Source of the DNA: Leucobacter salsicius M1-8
Lineage (GTDB): Bacteria > Actinomycetota > Actinomycetes > Actinomycetales > Microbacteriaceae
Direction of reading: 5' to 3'
NCBI RefSeq assembly: GCF_000350525.1
Contig: NZ_AOCN01000007.1
Coordinates: 124,001-188,000 of the forward strand
Length of the DNA: 64,000 nucleotides
Below, one piece after another: positions 41,601-50,383 of this stretch (position 1 is the first letter of the stretch; each line of letters opens with the position of its first letter). The notes beneath the pieces were generated by a model. It was given only the letters and a program-made list of their open reading frames with translations, was not told the DNA's origin and did no database searches. A program made the translations under genes and the position numbers.

Positions 41601-42517
41601 GCTCGACTTCCCGGCCATTCGACGTCACGGGCAAACTGGATAAGCGCCTCGACTCTCGGTGTCGGCGCGTGGCTCGACGACCAGATGACGTCGACCCCGA
41701 CGGGGCGCACGGCAGGCGAGATCTCTTTCATAACCACAGGGTACCCCTCATAGCTCGCAGGGTTTTCTGGTCGCTGAACGAGGACGCCGTACCCGAGCCC
41801 TCTACCCACAAGCGTGCGAACCGCCTCGTAGCTGGAGGTGCGGTGCCGAATGCGCGGGGTGATCCCCCGTTCACGAAACAACGACAGCGTGTGCTCGCTC
41901 GAGGGCGGCGCATCGAGGAGAATCAGGTCCCGCTCCGTGACATCTTCGAGCCGGATCGTCGGTCGATTCGCGAACGGGTCATTGACGGCAAGCAGCACGT
42001 GCGCGGGGAGTGAGAACAGTCGCTCCCTACTCGGATTGCCCGGCACGAGCGTCTCGTAGACGAACGCCACATCGATGTCACCCGATTCGATGCGGCCCTC
42101 GAGTTGATCGTGCGTGACTTCCCGCATGATGAGATCCACTCGTGGGTGTGCCTCACCAAAATCGTGCAGCAGCGGTGGCAAGATCGTCGGCGAAAGCGTG
42201 GGGTAGCAGGCAATGGTGATGGGGCCCACGAGTTCGCCGGGCTCCCCCTCAAGTACCCGTGCGAGTTCATGCGCCGAGAGCAACAGTTTGCGCGCGTGCG
42301 CCACCACCAGGTGGCCCGCCGGGGTAAGGGTCGCTCCGTGCGCTCGCCGGCGCACGGTCAACGGCGTGCCCATAATGCGGTCGAGCTCGGTGAGCGCGTC
42401 AGACAGCGTCGACGTCGACACGTGCAGCTGGGCCGCGGCGGCGGCCAGTGTGCCCGCGTCGGTTACTGCTACGAGGTACGACAGCTGGCGCAGCGTGAAG
42501 TCAGGAATCTCCCACAT
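41597..42517 (-). CDS. LysR-family transcriptional regulator
   Basis: The 306-residue protein has the LysR N-terminal helix-turn-helix (FTLRQLSYLVAVTDAGTLAAAAAQLHVSTSTLSDALTELDRIMG) and the periplasmic-binding-protein-like effector domain (VGPITIACYPTLSPTILPPLLHDFGEAHPRVDLIMRE.. IESGDIDVAFVYE). GGAG is five bases before the ATG at 42517. It is divergent from the P450 fusion gene across 120 A/T-richer bases, the standard LysR arrangement, and probably activates that gene in response to its substrate. A longer open frame (to 42892) runs into the P450 gene and is not coding. Confidence 0.92.
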   Translation of the reverse strand: MWEIPDFTLRQLSYLVAVTDAGTLAAAAAQLHVSTSTLSDALTELDRIMGTPLTVRRRAHGATLTPAGHLVVAHARKLLLSAHELARVLEGEPGELVGPITIACYPTLSPTILPPLLHDFGEAHPRVDLIMREVTHDQLEGRIESGDIDVAFVYETLVPGNPSRERLFSLPAHVLLAVNDPFANRPTIRLEDVTERDLILLDAPPSSEHTLSLFRERGITPRIRHRTSSYEAVRTLVGRGLGYGVLVQRPENPASYEGYPVVMKEISPAVRPVGVDVIWSSSHAPTPRVEALIQFARDVEWPGSRA

Positions 42518-42637
42518 GCACTCTCCAATATTCGACCAAACACAACATACTCGTCGATTAATTCCGCTTTTCTTAGAGTATTTCATTTGTGACACTGGAC
42601 GCAGTTGATCCGACAGTGAATACAAGGATGTGTGATC

Positions 42638-45600
42638 ATGGGCCGACCAGCGCCGGTCGCGGACTGGGTAACCATTCCCGACCTCTATCAAGACCCCTTC
42701 CCTATCTATGAGCGGTTGCGGGCCGAAGGCGGCGTGCACTGGGTGCCAGCGGTTGGGCGCTACCTGATCACCAGCTACGAGGCGGTGCACACCACCGAGT
42801 TCGATCAAGAAATCTTCTCGGCAAACGAAGAGGGCTCGTTGCAGATCCGTGCAATGGGCCACTCCATGCTGCGCCGCGACGATCCTGAGCACTACCTCGA
42901 GCGCAAGGCCTGGCAGCCCGCGCTGCGCCCGGGCGCGGTCAAGCGCACCTGGACCCGCATGTTTGAGCGCAATGCCGATCGCTACCTGGACGAGATGATT
43001 GCCAAGGGCCCTGGTGCAGACCTCATCTGGGACTTTGCGGCGCCGTACTCGGCAGAGAACCTGCGCGAGATCATCGGCCTGTACAACGCCGACCAGTCAG
43101 ACCTGCAGCGGTGGTCTCAGACCATGATCGACGCCACGGGCAACTACGCAGACGACCCCGAGGTGTGGGCACGAGGCAAGCAATCGTTCGACGAGGTCGA
43201 CATTGCACTCGACGAGATGCTGCACTGGCATGCCAAGAATCCCGACGACTCTCTCCTGTCGTCGCTCCTGCGCATTCCCGACTACCAAATGCCGCTCGAG
43301 AAGATTCGCGCCAACGTTAAGATGACGATCGGTGGTGGTCTCAACGAGCCGCGCGACGCCATCGGCGTCGCCGCGTGGGCGATGCTCACGCACCCCGAGC
43401 AGCGCGCCGCAGTCGCGAGAGACCCGGGCCTGTGGCCCACCGTGTTCGACGAGACGATCCGCTGGGTCGCACCCATCGGCATGTACTCCCGACAGGTGAC
43501 GCGGGAGACCGAGCTCGCCGGGGTGACACTGCCCACTGGCGCCCGTCTCGGCATCTGCATCCTCTCGGCGAACCGCGACGAAACTCTCTGGGAGGACGCG
43601 CAGTCCTTCGACATCTTCCGACAGGTGAAGCCCCATTTGGCCTTCAGCAAGGGCGTTCACGTCTGCCTCGGCGCCTGGGTAGCGCGAGCCGAGGTCGCCG
43701 CGGTCGGCCTGCCCAAGCTCTTCGAGCGCGTTCGGGGGCTGCAGCTGCACCCCGAACGCCCCGCCCACATCGGGGGCTGGGTCTTCCGCGGAATGCTGGA
43801 CCTCCCGGTCACCTGGGATGCGGCTGCGACGGCAGAACTACCTGCCCCGGTAGCCGGCTCTGCCAGCAGTAACGTCCAGGCCTCTCCGGCAGCTGTCACG
43901 CAGGCGTCCGCCCTTGCCCCGCGGGTCGCGATTGTGGGATCCGGGCCCGCCGGATGCTTCACCGCGCAGGCGATTCACAAGCGCTTCCCACAGGCCAAAA
44001 TTGACGTCTTCGACCGCCTCCCTGTGCCGTACGGCCTGCTGCGCTACGGGGTCGCGGCCGACCATCAGGGCACCAAGTCGATCTCGCGCCAGTTCGACCG
44101 CCTGTTCCTGGGCGACAACATACGCTTCCACGGCGGAGTCAACATCGGCAGTGACATCACCGTCGAAGAACTGCGGGGCTCGTTCGACGCGGTGGTCCTT
44201 GCGAGCGGCCTGCGCGAGGACGCGCGCCTCGACATTCAGGGCGCCGATCTCGAGGGTGTGCACGGTGCCGGGCAGGTCACCCGCAAGCTCAACGGTCACC
44301 CCGACGAGCATGATTCCACGATCACACTGGGCGAATCCGTTCTCGTGGTGGGCCACGGTAACGTTGCGCTCGACGCGGTGCGTCTCATCGCGCGCGACGA
44401 CCTGGATGGTACTGATCTCGACACCGACACCCATGCGCAGCTGACGGGCGCCGTGCGCACGGTCCACGTCGTCGGCCGCTCGGCACCAGAGCACGCGAAG
44501 TTCGATCCGGTCATGATGCGCGAGCTGGCCGGGCTGCCGGGCATCTCCCACCAGGTGCACGGGGTCAATCTGGAGGCGATCACGGTCGGCAAGGATGCCA
44601 GGCTCGATGCGGTGCACGCGCTCTCCGTCACCCCGGGCGCGCGGCTCACCGTGCACTGGTGGTTCGAAAGCTCGCCGACGGCCCTCTTAGGCGACACTGC
44701 CGTCCGCTCGGTGGAGCTTATGACCGCCGACGGGCCCGTGACGGTGCAGGCAGGCTCCGTCATCACGGCGATCGGGTTCGCCGCCGACGCGTCGACCCTC
44801 GTCGTCCCCGGGGAACACGCGAGCGGCAGAATCGATCCGGGATACTACGTGGCCGGCTGGCTGCGCCGCGGCCCGCGGGGCACGATCCCAGATCAGCGAG
44901 CAGATTCTAGGGATCTCGCGCTCGCGCTCGCCCAAGATATCGATGCCGGATCGGTGCCCATCAGTGCTTCGGGAATCGAGAAACTGAACCACCTTGTGCA
45001 CCGGGTCGACTTCGACGGTTGGCGCCGCATCGATGTTCAGGAGAAACAGCGCGCGCTGCCCGGGCGCACCCGCGCCAAGTTCCGTTCCTTTGCAGAGCTC
45101 GTCTCCGCTGCTTCAGACATGTCCGTGGTCCCATCGGAAGCCGATCACGTTGAGCACGCGGCGATCGTTGGCGGCGCCACCGGCGTCCCGGTTACCGTGC
45201 TCTTTGGCACGGAGTCGGGCAATGCCGAGCTCGTCGCGGAGGGGCTGAGTCAGCATCTGGGCGGCGGATCCGACGTCTTGGTCGAGGACCTTAGCGAGTT
45301 CTCCCCCGACTCTTTCGAGTCCTCGCGGCTGTACCTCGTGCTCTGCTCCAGCTATGGCGACGGGGAGCTTCCCACAAACGTGCGCGCATTCCACGATGCG
45401 CTCACTCAGGGCACTGCCGACCTCTCTCACCTGAACTACGCAGTCTTTGGGCTGGGTGACCGCAGCTACACCAAAACCTATTCGCGTGGCAGCGAGCTTC
45501 TTGATGAAGCGCTATCGGCCCGTGGGGCATCTCGTGTGGGCGAGTATGGTCGCCACGACGCCTCAGGCCCACTCGACGCGACGGATGTAGCCCAGGAATG

Positions 45601-45676
45601 GGCAAATGGGGTCCTCACTGAGTACAGTTTGAGAGGCCCTGCGCCGCTGCCTAGTTCCCTCGCGGTTGCGCGATAG
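42638..45676 (+). CDS. Self-sufficient cytochrome P450: P450 - adrenodoxin-reductase-like FNR - flavodoxin fusion
   Basis: This 1012-residue chain holds a complete electron path from NADPH to haem. Residues 1-395 are a P450: ExxR in DETIRW (E272, R275), haem loop FSKGVHVCLG (Cys343), and an atypical I-helix GGGLNEPRD (232-240) lacking the usual acid-alcohol pair. After an Ala/Pro linker (400-428), residues 429-800 are an FprA/adrenodoxin-reductase-type module: FAD loop VGSGPAGC (433-440), PVPYGLLRYGVAADH, NADPH loop VVGHGNVALD (570-579) and AGWLRRGPRGTI. Residues 850-1000 are a flavodoxin: FMN loop GTESGNAE (857-864), SSYGDGELPTN, VFGLGDRSY. Start: ATG 42638, AAGGA nine bases upstream. The MHS transporter gene follows 72 bases on; substrate probably a small aromatic or methoxy compound (inferred). 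Confidence 0.93.
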   Translation: MGRPAPVADWVTIPDLYQDPFPIYERLRAEGGVHWVPAVGRYLITSYEAVHTTEFDQEIFSANEEGSLQIRAMGHSMLRRDDPEHYLERKAWQPALRPGAVKRTWTRMFERNADRYLDEMIAKGPGADLIWDFAAPYSAENLREIIGLYNADQSDLQRWSQTMIDATGNYADDPEVWARGKQSFDEVDIALDEMLHWHAKNPDDSLLSSLLRIPDYQMPLEKIRANVKMTIGGGLNEPRDAIGVAAWAMLTHPEQRAAVARDPGLWPTVFDETIRWVAPIGMYSRQVTRETELAGVTLPTGARLGICILSANRDETLWEDAQSFDIFRQVKPHLAFSKGVHVCLGAWVARAEVAAVGLPKLFERVRGLQLHPERPAHIGGWVFRGMLDLPVTWDAAATAELPAPVAGSASSNVQASPAAVTQASALAPRVAIVGSGPAGCFTAQAIHKRFPQAKIDVFDRLPVPYGLLRYGVAADHQGTKSISRQFDRLFLGDNIRFHGGVNIGSDITVEELRGSFDAVVLASGLREDARLDIQGADLEGVHGAGQVTRKLNGHPDEHDSTITLGESVLVVGHGNVALDAVRLIARDDLDGTDLDTDTHAQLTGAVRTVHVVGRSAPEHAKFDPVMMRELAGLPGISHQVHGVNLEAITVGKDARLDAVHALSVTPGARLTVHWWFESSPTALLGDTAVRSVELMTADGPVTVQAGSVITAIGFAADASTLVVPGEHASGRIDPGYYVAGWLRRGPRGTIPDQRADSRDLALALAQDIDAGSVPISASGIEKLNHLVHRVDFDGWRRIDVQEKQRALPGRTRAKFRSFAELVSAASDMSVVPSEADHVEHAAIVGGATGVPVTVLFGTESGNAELVAEGLSQHLGGGSDVLVEDLSEFSPDSFESSRLYLVLCSSYGDGELPTNVRAFHDALTQGTADLSHLNYAVFGLGDRSYTKTYSRGSELLDEALSARGASRVGEYGRHDASGPLDATDVAQEWANGVLTEYSLRGPAPLPSSLAVAR

Positions 45677-45748
45677 CGCCCCGTCGCCCCCGAAACCCAA
45701 TACCACTAACCACCCAAGACAGTGTTGTCACATTCAAGGAGTAAGCAC

Positions 45749-47137
45749 ATGGAAGTGCCCGCAAGGACAGAACCCTTCACCCCCACAGGAACAATCGCCA
45801 CGACCAGCGACCAGCGACGAGTGGTGTTTGCCACCATCGTTGGAACCACTGTGGAGTGGTACGACTTCTTTATTTACGCACAGGCTGCAGGCCTCGTGTT
45901 CGCGACCACGTTCTTTGGCCCGGCAGGCCCGAGCGTCGCGCTGCTGCTGTCGTTCCTCACCGTCGGACTCAGTTTCCTCTTCCGCCCGCTCGGAGCATTC
46001 TTGGCCGGTCACTTCGGTGACAAGTACGGCCGCCGTGTGGTACTCATGGTCACGCTCATCATGATGGGCGTCGCAACCACGCTCATCGGCTTACTTCCCA
46101 CCTACGCAATGATCGGCATCACCGCGCCGATCCTGCTGATCCTGCTGCGTATTCTGCAGGGCATCTCTGCCGGTGGCGAGTGGGGCGGCGCTGTACTCAT
46201 GGCCGTCGAGCACGCTCCCAAGAAGAAGCGTGGGCTCTTTGGCGCTTCGCCTCAGATCGGTGTGCCGATCGGTCTGTTGCTCGCCTCGGGAATGATGGCC
46301 ATCATGTCCGTCATCGCACCGGGTGAGGCATTCGTTGAGTGGGGCTGGCGCATCCCGTTCCTCTTCAGCGTCGTGCTCATTTTCGTGGGTTACTTCATTC
46401 GCCGTCACGTCGAGGAAAGCCCCGTCTTCCTCGAGCTCGAGAAGCGCAGCGAGGCCCCGAAGACCCCGATCCTGCAGCTCTTCCGCAAGCACTGGCTCCT
46501 CGTCATCATCGCGGCCCTCATTTTTGCTGGCAACAATGCCGCGGGCTACATGTCGACGGGTGGCTACATCCAGAACTACGTCACCAACCCCGAGGGCCCG
46601 ATCGGTCTCGATCGCGGCCCGATTCTGTGGGCGGTCACCGGCGCGTCTGTCGGCTGGCTCGTCTTCACTTGGCTCGGTGGCTGGATGAGCGACTACATTG
46701 GTCGCCGAAACACCTACATCATCGGCTGGATTGCGCTCATCGTTGGCGCCCTCGTATTGTTCCCGCTCGTCAACACCGGCGAGATCTCGATGATCTTCCT
46801 CGGGCTGATGATCCTCACGGTCGGCCTGGGCCTCACTTACGGCCCGCAGGCCGCCCTGTACGCAGAGCTCTTCCCCGCTTCGGTGCGATTCTCGGGCGTA
46901 TCGATCTCGTATGCCTTCGGTGCAATTCTGGGCGGCGCCTTTGCCCCCACCATCGCGACGGCGCTCGTGCAGGCGACCGGCACGACCTGGTCGGTCGCGT
47001 TCTACCTGGTCGGTATGGCCACTCTGGCCCTGATCGCGACGCTTCTGCTGCGCGACCGCAGCGGCATCCCCCTCGGCCCTGACGCCGAGGAAGAGCAGGC
47101 GAAGTCGCCCATTTTCGGTCACTCACACGCAAAATAG
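45749..47137 (+). CDS. MHS-family (metabolite:H+ symporter) MFS transporter
   Basis: The 462-residue protein has twelve predicted helices and MHS-subfamily signatures: GTTVEWYDFFIYAQAAGLVF in helix 1, RPLGAFLAGHFGDKYGRRVV (loop 2-3 motif), GISAGGEWGGAVLMAVEHAP in helix 5, RRHVEESPVF before the central loop, and GGWMSDYIGRRNTYI in loop 8-9. MHS members import organic acids such as alpha-ketoglutarate, shikimate, benzoate-type aromatics or betaines with protons. AAGGAG is seven bases before the ATG. As the gene after the P450 fusion, it is the likely importer for that enzyme's substrate; a terminator follows. Confidence 0.9.
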   Translation: MEVPARTEPFTPTGTIATTSDQRRVVFATIVGTTVEWYDFFIYAQAAGLVFATTFFGPAGPSVALLLSFLTVGLSFLFRPLGAFLAGHFGDKYGRRVVLMVTLIMMGVATTLIGLLPTYAMIGITAPILLILLRILQGISAGGEWGGAVLMAVEHAPKKKRGLFGASPQIGVPIGLLLASGMMAIMSVIAPGEAFVEWGWRIPFLFSVVLIFVGYFIRRHVEESPVFLELEKRSEAPKTPILQLFRKHWLLVIIAALIFAGNNAAGYMSTGGYIQNYVTNPEGPIGLDRGPILWAVTGASVGWLVFTWLGGWMSDYIGRRNTYIIGWIALIVGALVLFPLVNTGEISMIFLGLMILTVGLGLTYGPQAALYAELFPASVRFSGVSISYAFGAILGGAFAPTIATALVQATGTTWSVAFYLVGMATLALIATLLLRDRSGIPLGPDAEEEQAKSPIFGHSHAK

Positions 47138-47170
47138 TGCAGTCTCGTCGCCAGTAACTCGGCGGCATCA

Positions 47171-47206
47171 ACTCAGGGGTCCGGGCGAACGCTCGGACCC
47201 CTGAGT
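47171..47206. terminator. Bidirectional hairpin after the MHS transporter
   Basis: ACTCAGGGGTCCG and CGGACCCCTGAGT form a perfect 13-bp stem with a 10-base loop between the convergent transporter and wall-protein genes. Confidence 0.7.
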
Positions 47207-47241
47207 CGTATGTGTGGCGAGCACCGCCCCACACCCCCAAA

Positions 47242-49407
47242 TTACTCCTCCGTCAGCTCCGGATCAAACGCCGCCGCCGATGCCGCACGCCGCTTGGCGC
47301 GCACCGCGACAAGTAGCAGCACACCGACGCCCAGAAGCAGCAGTGCGCCGCCCGCGAGCAGGACCGGCGTGGCCAGGAACCCGGTGTTTGATAGCTGAGT
47401 CACCTGCGCAGAAGGATTTGAAGAACTGCCGGAATAGGCTGCAGCTTCACTCCCTGTGCCTGCGCTGTTCGTTGCGCCGCCCGCAGCATCACTGTTGCCC
47501 GCAGATCCTGTGCTGCCAGAAGAATCGGCGCTTCCCGCAGATCCCACACCACTCGAAGAATCGGCACTGCCAGATGATCCGGCGTCGACTACGGGAGCAC
47601 CGAGCGTGAGCGCAAGGCTAACCGGAGCTGGTGCCTTCTCTGCGTCCATCGAGGCCCCAGTTGACAGCCACCAAGAGCGCAACTGCGGGTCGAGCCAGGT
47701 GACGTAATCTGCGGGGTACGAATCGGGGTAGGTGTAGCCGTCGATTTCGAGAGCGCGCCCGGCAAAGTCGGGGGAAGCATTCATCGTCACGCTGTCGTCT
47801 GCGAGCTGCACCGCGGAGTTCTCAAAGGTGGCAAGCGAGACCCGCTTGAAGCCATCGCTCGCAAGGTTTGCCGACACGTTCCAGGCAACGTCGAAGCTCA
47901 GTTCACCGCTGCCGTCAGCGCGGGTGACGAGCCGCGGGTTGCCAATTGTCGTCGTGAGTTCAGGGACGAGACCCGGGTAGTGCTGAATGCGCACTCCACC
48001 CGTCCACACGAGTTCAGCCTCGCCCGTCGCGGGGTCCCACCAGCCAGCAGGGGCTGTGAAGCCGAAGACGTCGTCGGTGCGAGTAGCTTCGCCGAGCAGG
48101 TGGGGCGCCCAAGCGAGCATGTAGTCGTTGATCGCCCAGTTCAGTTCACCATTCGCGATCTGCCTCGCCCCGGCGGGTGCGGCCGCGGGGGCGGGCGCAT
48201 CGGGCCCCTCCCACGGCGCATTCTCGGCCGGAGGGGTTGTGGGCTGCCCCTGCCCCGGAGCAATGTCGCGCACGGTCGGAGTGGGCCGGTCACCCGACCG
48301 GGTGATGTCGCTGAGCTGCGATGTATAGGGATGGCTGACATAGAGGTGCGTCCCGTCTGCACTCGCGCCGAGCCCCCAGAGGTTCGCTTCACCGGATCCG
48401 GTGCCGCTAGTGACGCCCGCTGCGGTGAAGTCGACGGCTGTGGTCGCGGTCCAGGTGTCAGGGCTAATGACCGAGACCATGTTTGAGAACCCGTCAGTGG
48501 TGACTACCTCGTGGGTGGCGGGATTCACGAGCATCTCGTACGAGTTCTCGCCCACCTCGATCGGGGCGCCCACATAGGCCCGATCGGCGACCCGCAGGCT
48601 CACGACCCTCGTGTTCTCCCAGTCGTCTGAGATCGTGGGCAGCACTCCCACGTGCAGCTCCCCCAGGGTTTCGTCGAGTGCGAGCAGGCTCGGCCGACCG
48701 CCCAGAGCTTCACCGTCAAACTCTGCGGTGGCAACGGGAATCGCGATGCTGTCGAGCCAGCTTGATGCGGCAGTACTGTAGCCGGTGAGCACCTTGGCGC
48801 GGCCCTCGGCGATCCAGATCATATGGTTTTGAGAGTCGTACACCGCGTCTTTTACGAGCGGATACTTCTCGCCGCTGACCGCGATCGGGGCGGATGCCGT
48901 CCCGGCTGTTGGGTCTACCCGGGTCAGCCCGCCAGAGTCAAAGACGTAGATCAGGCCCGTGTCGGTGTCCTCCACGATGCCTGACGGATACTTTGGCATG
49001 CCTGAGATCTCGGTTACTGCGTTGGTGTCGAGTGACACGACGCTGAGCACGCCCGTTCGGTCGTGGGCGACGTACAGCCGCTCGCCATCGACGCTGAGCT
49101 CAATCTCGGCAGGGTCCGTGCTCGACAGCTCGATCTGTTCGGCGGCCGGCGCACCCGTGGCGAGATCGAGCCACCCGATCGCGCTACCGGGCGCCCCGTC
49201 GGCTCGATCCGCAGCGACATACACCCGCTCGCGAGCGTCGTCGACCTCAGCGTTGCGGTTCACACCGCCCACCTCATGCGTCTCCGCAAGCGAATAGTTT
49301 GCCGCCGCGTGCGCGGCCTGCGGCACGAGCGACGTAGAGATTGCCGCGGCCGCGAAGAGGGCAATACAGACCCGTCCCCGCCGCGACTTGGAACGAACAG
49401 ACTGCAT
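47242..49407 (-). CDS. Cell-wall-anchored beta-propeller/HtaA-domain protein, iron-regulated
   Basis: The 721-residue surface protein has a Sec signal (SRRGRVCIALFAAAAISTSL, cleavage after AAHA). Residues about 35-395 are repeated short beta modules of a YVTN/NHL-like propeller (ERVYVAADRADG, ERLYVAHDRTGVLSVVSLD, THLYVSHPYTSQL). A Pro-rich linker follows, then an HtaA-type domain at about 420-600 (GELNWAINDYMLAW to LALTLGAPV). A Ser/Gly spacer, the sorting-like motif LSNTG (about residue 673), a hydrophobic helix and a basic tail (RAKRR) complete it. HtaA domains bind haem, so it probably captures haem at the wall. AAGGGG precedes the ATG. An iron box lies 57 bases upstream. Confidence 0.85.
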   Translation of the reverse strand: MQSVRSKSRRGRVCIALFAAAAISTSLVPQAAHAAANYSLAETHEVGGVNRNAEVDDARERVYVAADRADGAPGSAIGWLDLATGAPAAEQIELSSTDPAEIELSVDGERLYVAHDRTGVLSVVSLDTNAVTEISGMPKYPSGIVEDTDTGLIYVFDSGGLTRVDPTAGTASAPIAVSGEKYPLVKDAVYDSQNHMIWIAEGRAKVLTGYSTAASSWLDSIAIPVATAEFDGEALGGRPSLLALDETLGELHVGVLPTISDDWENTRVVSLRVADRAYVGAPIEVGENSYEMLVNPATHEVVTTDGFSNMVSVISPDTWTATTAVDFTAAGVTSGTGSGEANLWGLGASADGTHLYVSHPYTSQLSDITRSGDRPTPTVRDIAPGQGQPTTPPAENAPWEGPDAPAPAAAPAGARQIANGELNWAINDYMLAWAPHLLGEATRTDDVFGFTAPAGWWDPATGEAELVWTGGVRIQHYPGLVPELTTTIGNPRLVTRADGSGELSFDVAWNVSANLASDGFKRVSLATFENSAVQLADDSVTMNASPDFAGRALEIDGYTYPDSYPADYVTWLDPQLRSWWLSTGASMDAEKAPAPVSLALTLGAPVVDAGSSGSADSSSGVGSAGSADSSGSTGSAGNSDAAGGATNSAGTGSEAAAYSGSSSNPSAQVTQLSNTGFLATPVLLAGGALLLLGVGVLLLVAVRAKRRAASAAAFDPELTEE

Positions 49408-49463
49408 GAAGTTGCCCCTTGAAATAATGATCCTGCGCATTGAACAGACTTCATCATATGAAT

Positions 49464-49482
49464 GAAAGTTAGGGTAACCTAA
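49464..49482 (-). promoter_or_regulatory. DtxR/IdeR-type iron box
   Basis: The 19 bases contain the dyad TTAGG-GTAA-CCTAA and match the IdeR consensus TTAGGTTAGGCTAACCTAA at about 15 of 19 positions. It lies just upstream of a TATGAT that can be the leftward -10 box of the wall-protein gene, the position for iron-dependent repression. Confidence 0.7.
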
Positions 49483-49546
49483 TCTTCATGTGATGATGCG
49501 CGTCGGGGTTCTCCAAGCACCGACCCTCAGCTCCAGCGCCGCCTCT

Positions 49547-50383
49547 CTACCAGGCCACCGCCCGCAGCAGTGCGTGCAGCTCTGCTTCACGAAGCGGCAC
49601 CCGCGGGTCGGTGAGAAACCCGTCGCCGCGCTCGATGTCGCGCGTGACCCGCACCTCACCCGCGATCGGGCCCGCTACCCCGGGCAACACGAGCACCCGA
49701 TCCGACATGCGCACCGCCTCGCGAATGTCGTGCGTGATCAGCAGAATGCTCCACCCGTGTTCGGCCCAGATGTCGAGCAGCCACCGCTGCAGTTCATCGC
49801 GCGTAATCGCGTCCAGCGCGCCGAACGGCTCGTCAAGCAGCAGCACGGGTCGCTGCTGCACGACCGTGCGCAGAAACGATACGCGCTGGCGCATGCCTCC
49901 CGAAAGCTGCCGCGGGTAGAGCCGTTCGGTGCCCGCAAGCCCAAACGGCGCAAGCAACTCACCCACGCGGCGGCGAGCCTCGGCCCTGCGCACTCCTGCG
50001 ACTTCGAGCCCGATGCCAGCATTGTCGACGATGCGCCGCCATGGCAGCAGCACGTCGCGCTGCGGCATGAACGCGAACGGACGCACCCCCGTGGCCTGCC
50101 GCGCTACTGGCTTGCCCGCGTACCGGACCTCGCCGGCGTCGGGCGCGAGTGCGCCCGTCAAAATCGACAGCAGCGTCGATTTGCCGCTGCCACTTGGCCC
50201 CACGAGCGACACGATCTCACCCGCGGCGACTTCAAACGAGACATCTGACAGCACTGCCTGGTCACCGAACGATCGGCTCAGACTGCGTACCTCGAGGTCT
50301 CCCTGGGGACGGTGCATCGGCGAACCGGGTGACAACACCCGGCTCGATCCGGATCCGGCATCAGATAATGCCACGCCGCTCAT
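49547..50383 (-). CDS. thiZ: Thiamine-precursor ABC transporter ATP-binding protein (ThiZ-like)
   Basis: The 278-residue ATPase has Walker A LVGPSGSGKSTLL, Q-loop MPQRDVLLPWR, signature LSGGMRQRVSFLRTV, Walker B LLLDEPFGALD and H-loop LITHDIREA, the nitrate/taurine/thiamine-precursor importer subtype. The ATG at 50383 overlaps the permease stop (ATGA). The open frame continues 240 codons further upstream only because it is antiphase to the permease gene. It energises import with the permease and binding protein, all under the TPP riboswitch. Confidence 0.88.
   Translation of the reverse strand: MSGVALSDAGSGSSRVLSPGSPMHRPQGDLEVRSLSRSFGDQAVLSDVSFEVAAGEIVSLVGPSGSGKSTLLSILTGALAPDAGEVRYAGKPVARQATGVRPFAFMPQRDVLLPWRRIVDNAGIGLEVAGVRRAEARRRVGELLAPFGLAGTERLYPRQLSGGMRQRVSFLRTVVQQRPVLLLDEPFGALDAITRDELQRWLLDIWAEHGWSILLITHDIREAVRMSDRVLVLPGVAGPIAGEVRVTRDIERGDGFLTDPRVPLREAELHALLRAVAW

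Noticed and set aside
42518-42892. 125-residue upstream extension of the LysR ORF
   Set aside because: It runs across the divergent promoter and into the P450 gene; LysR proteins begin at the helix-turn-helix and an ATG with GGAG exists at 42517.
46091-47122. 343-residue minus-strand ORF opposite the MHS transporter
   Set aside because: A typical antisense open frame in high-GC DNA, rich in Asp/Glu/Arg/His without any domain.
47456-47620. Repetitive Ser/Gly/Asp region as a possible CRISPR-like or tandem repeat array
   Set aside because: The repeats are codon-level Ser/Gly/Ala/Asp units inside the wall-protein spacer, without constant repeats and unique spacers.
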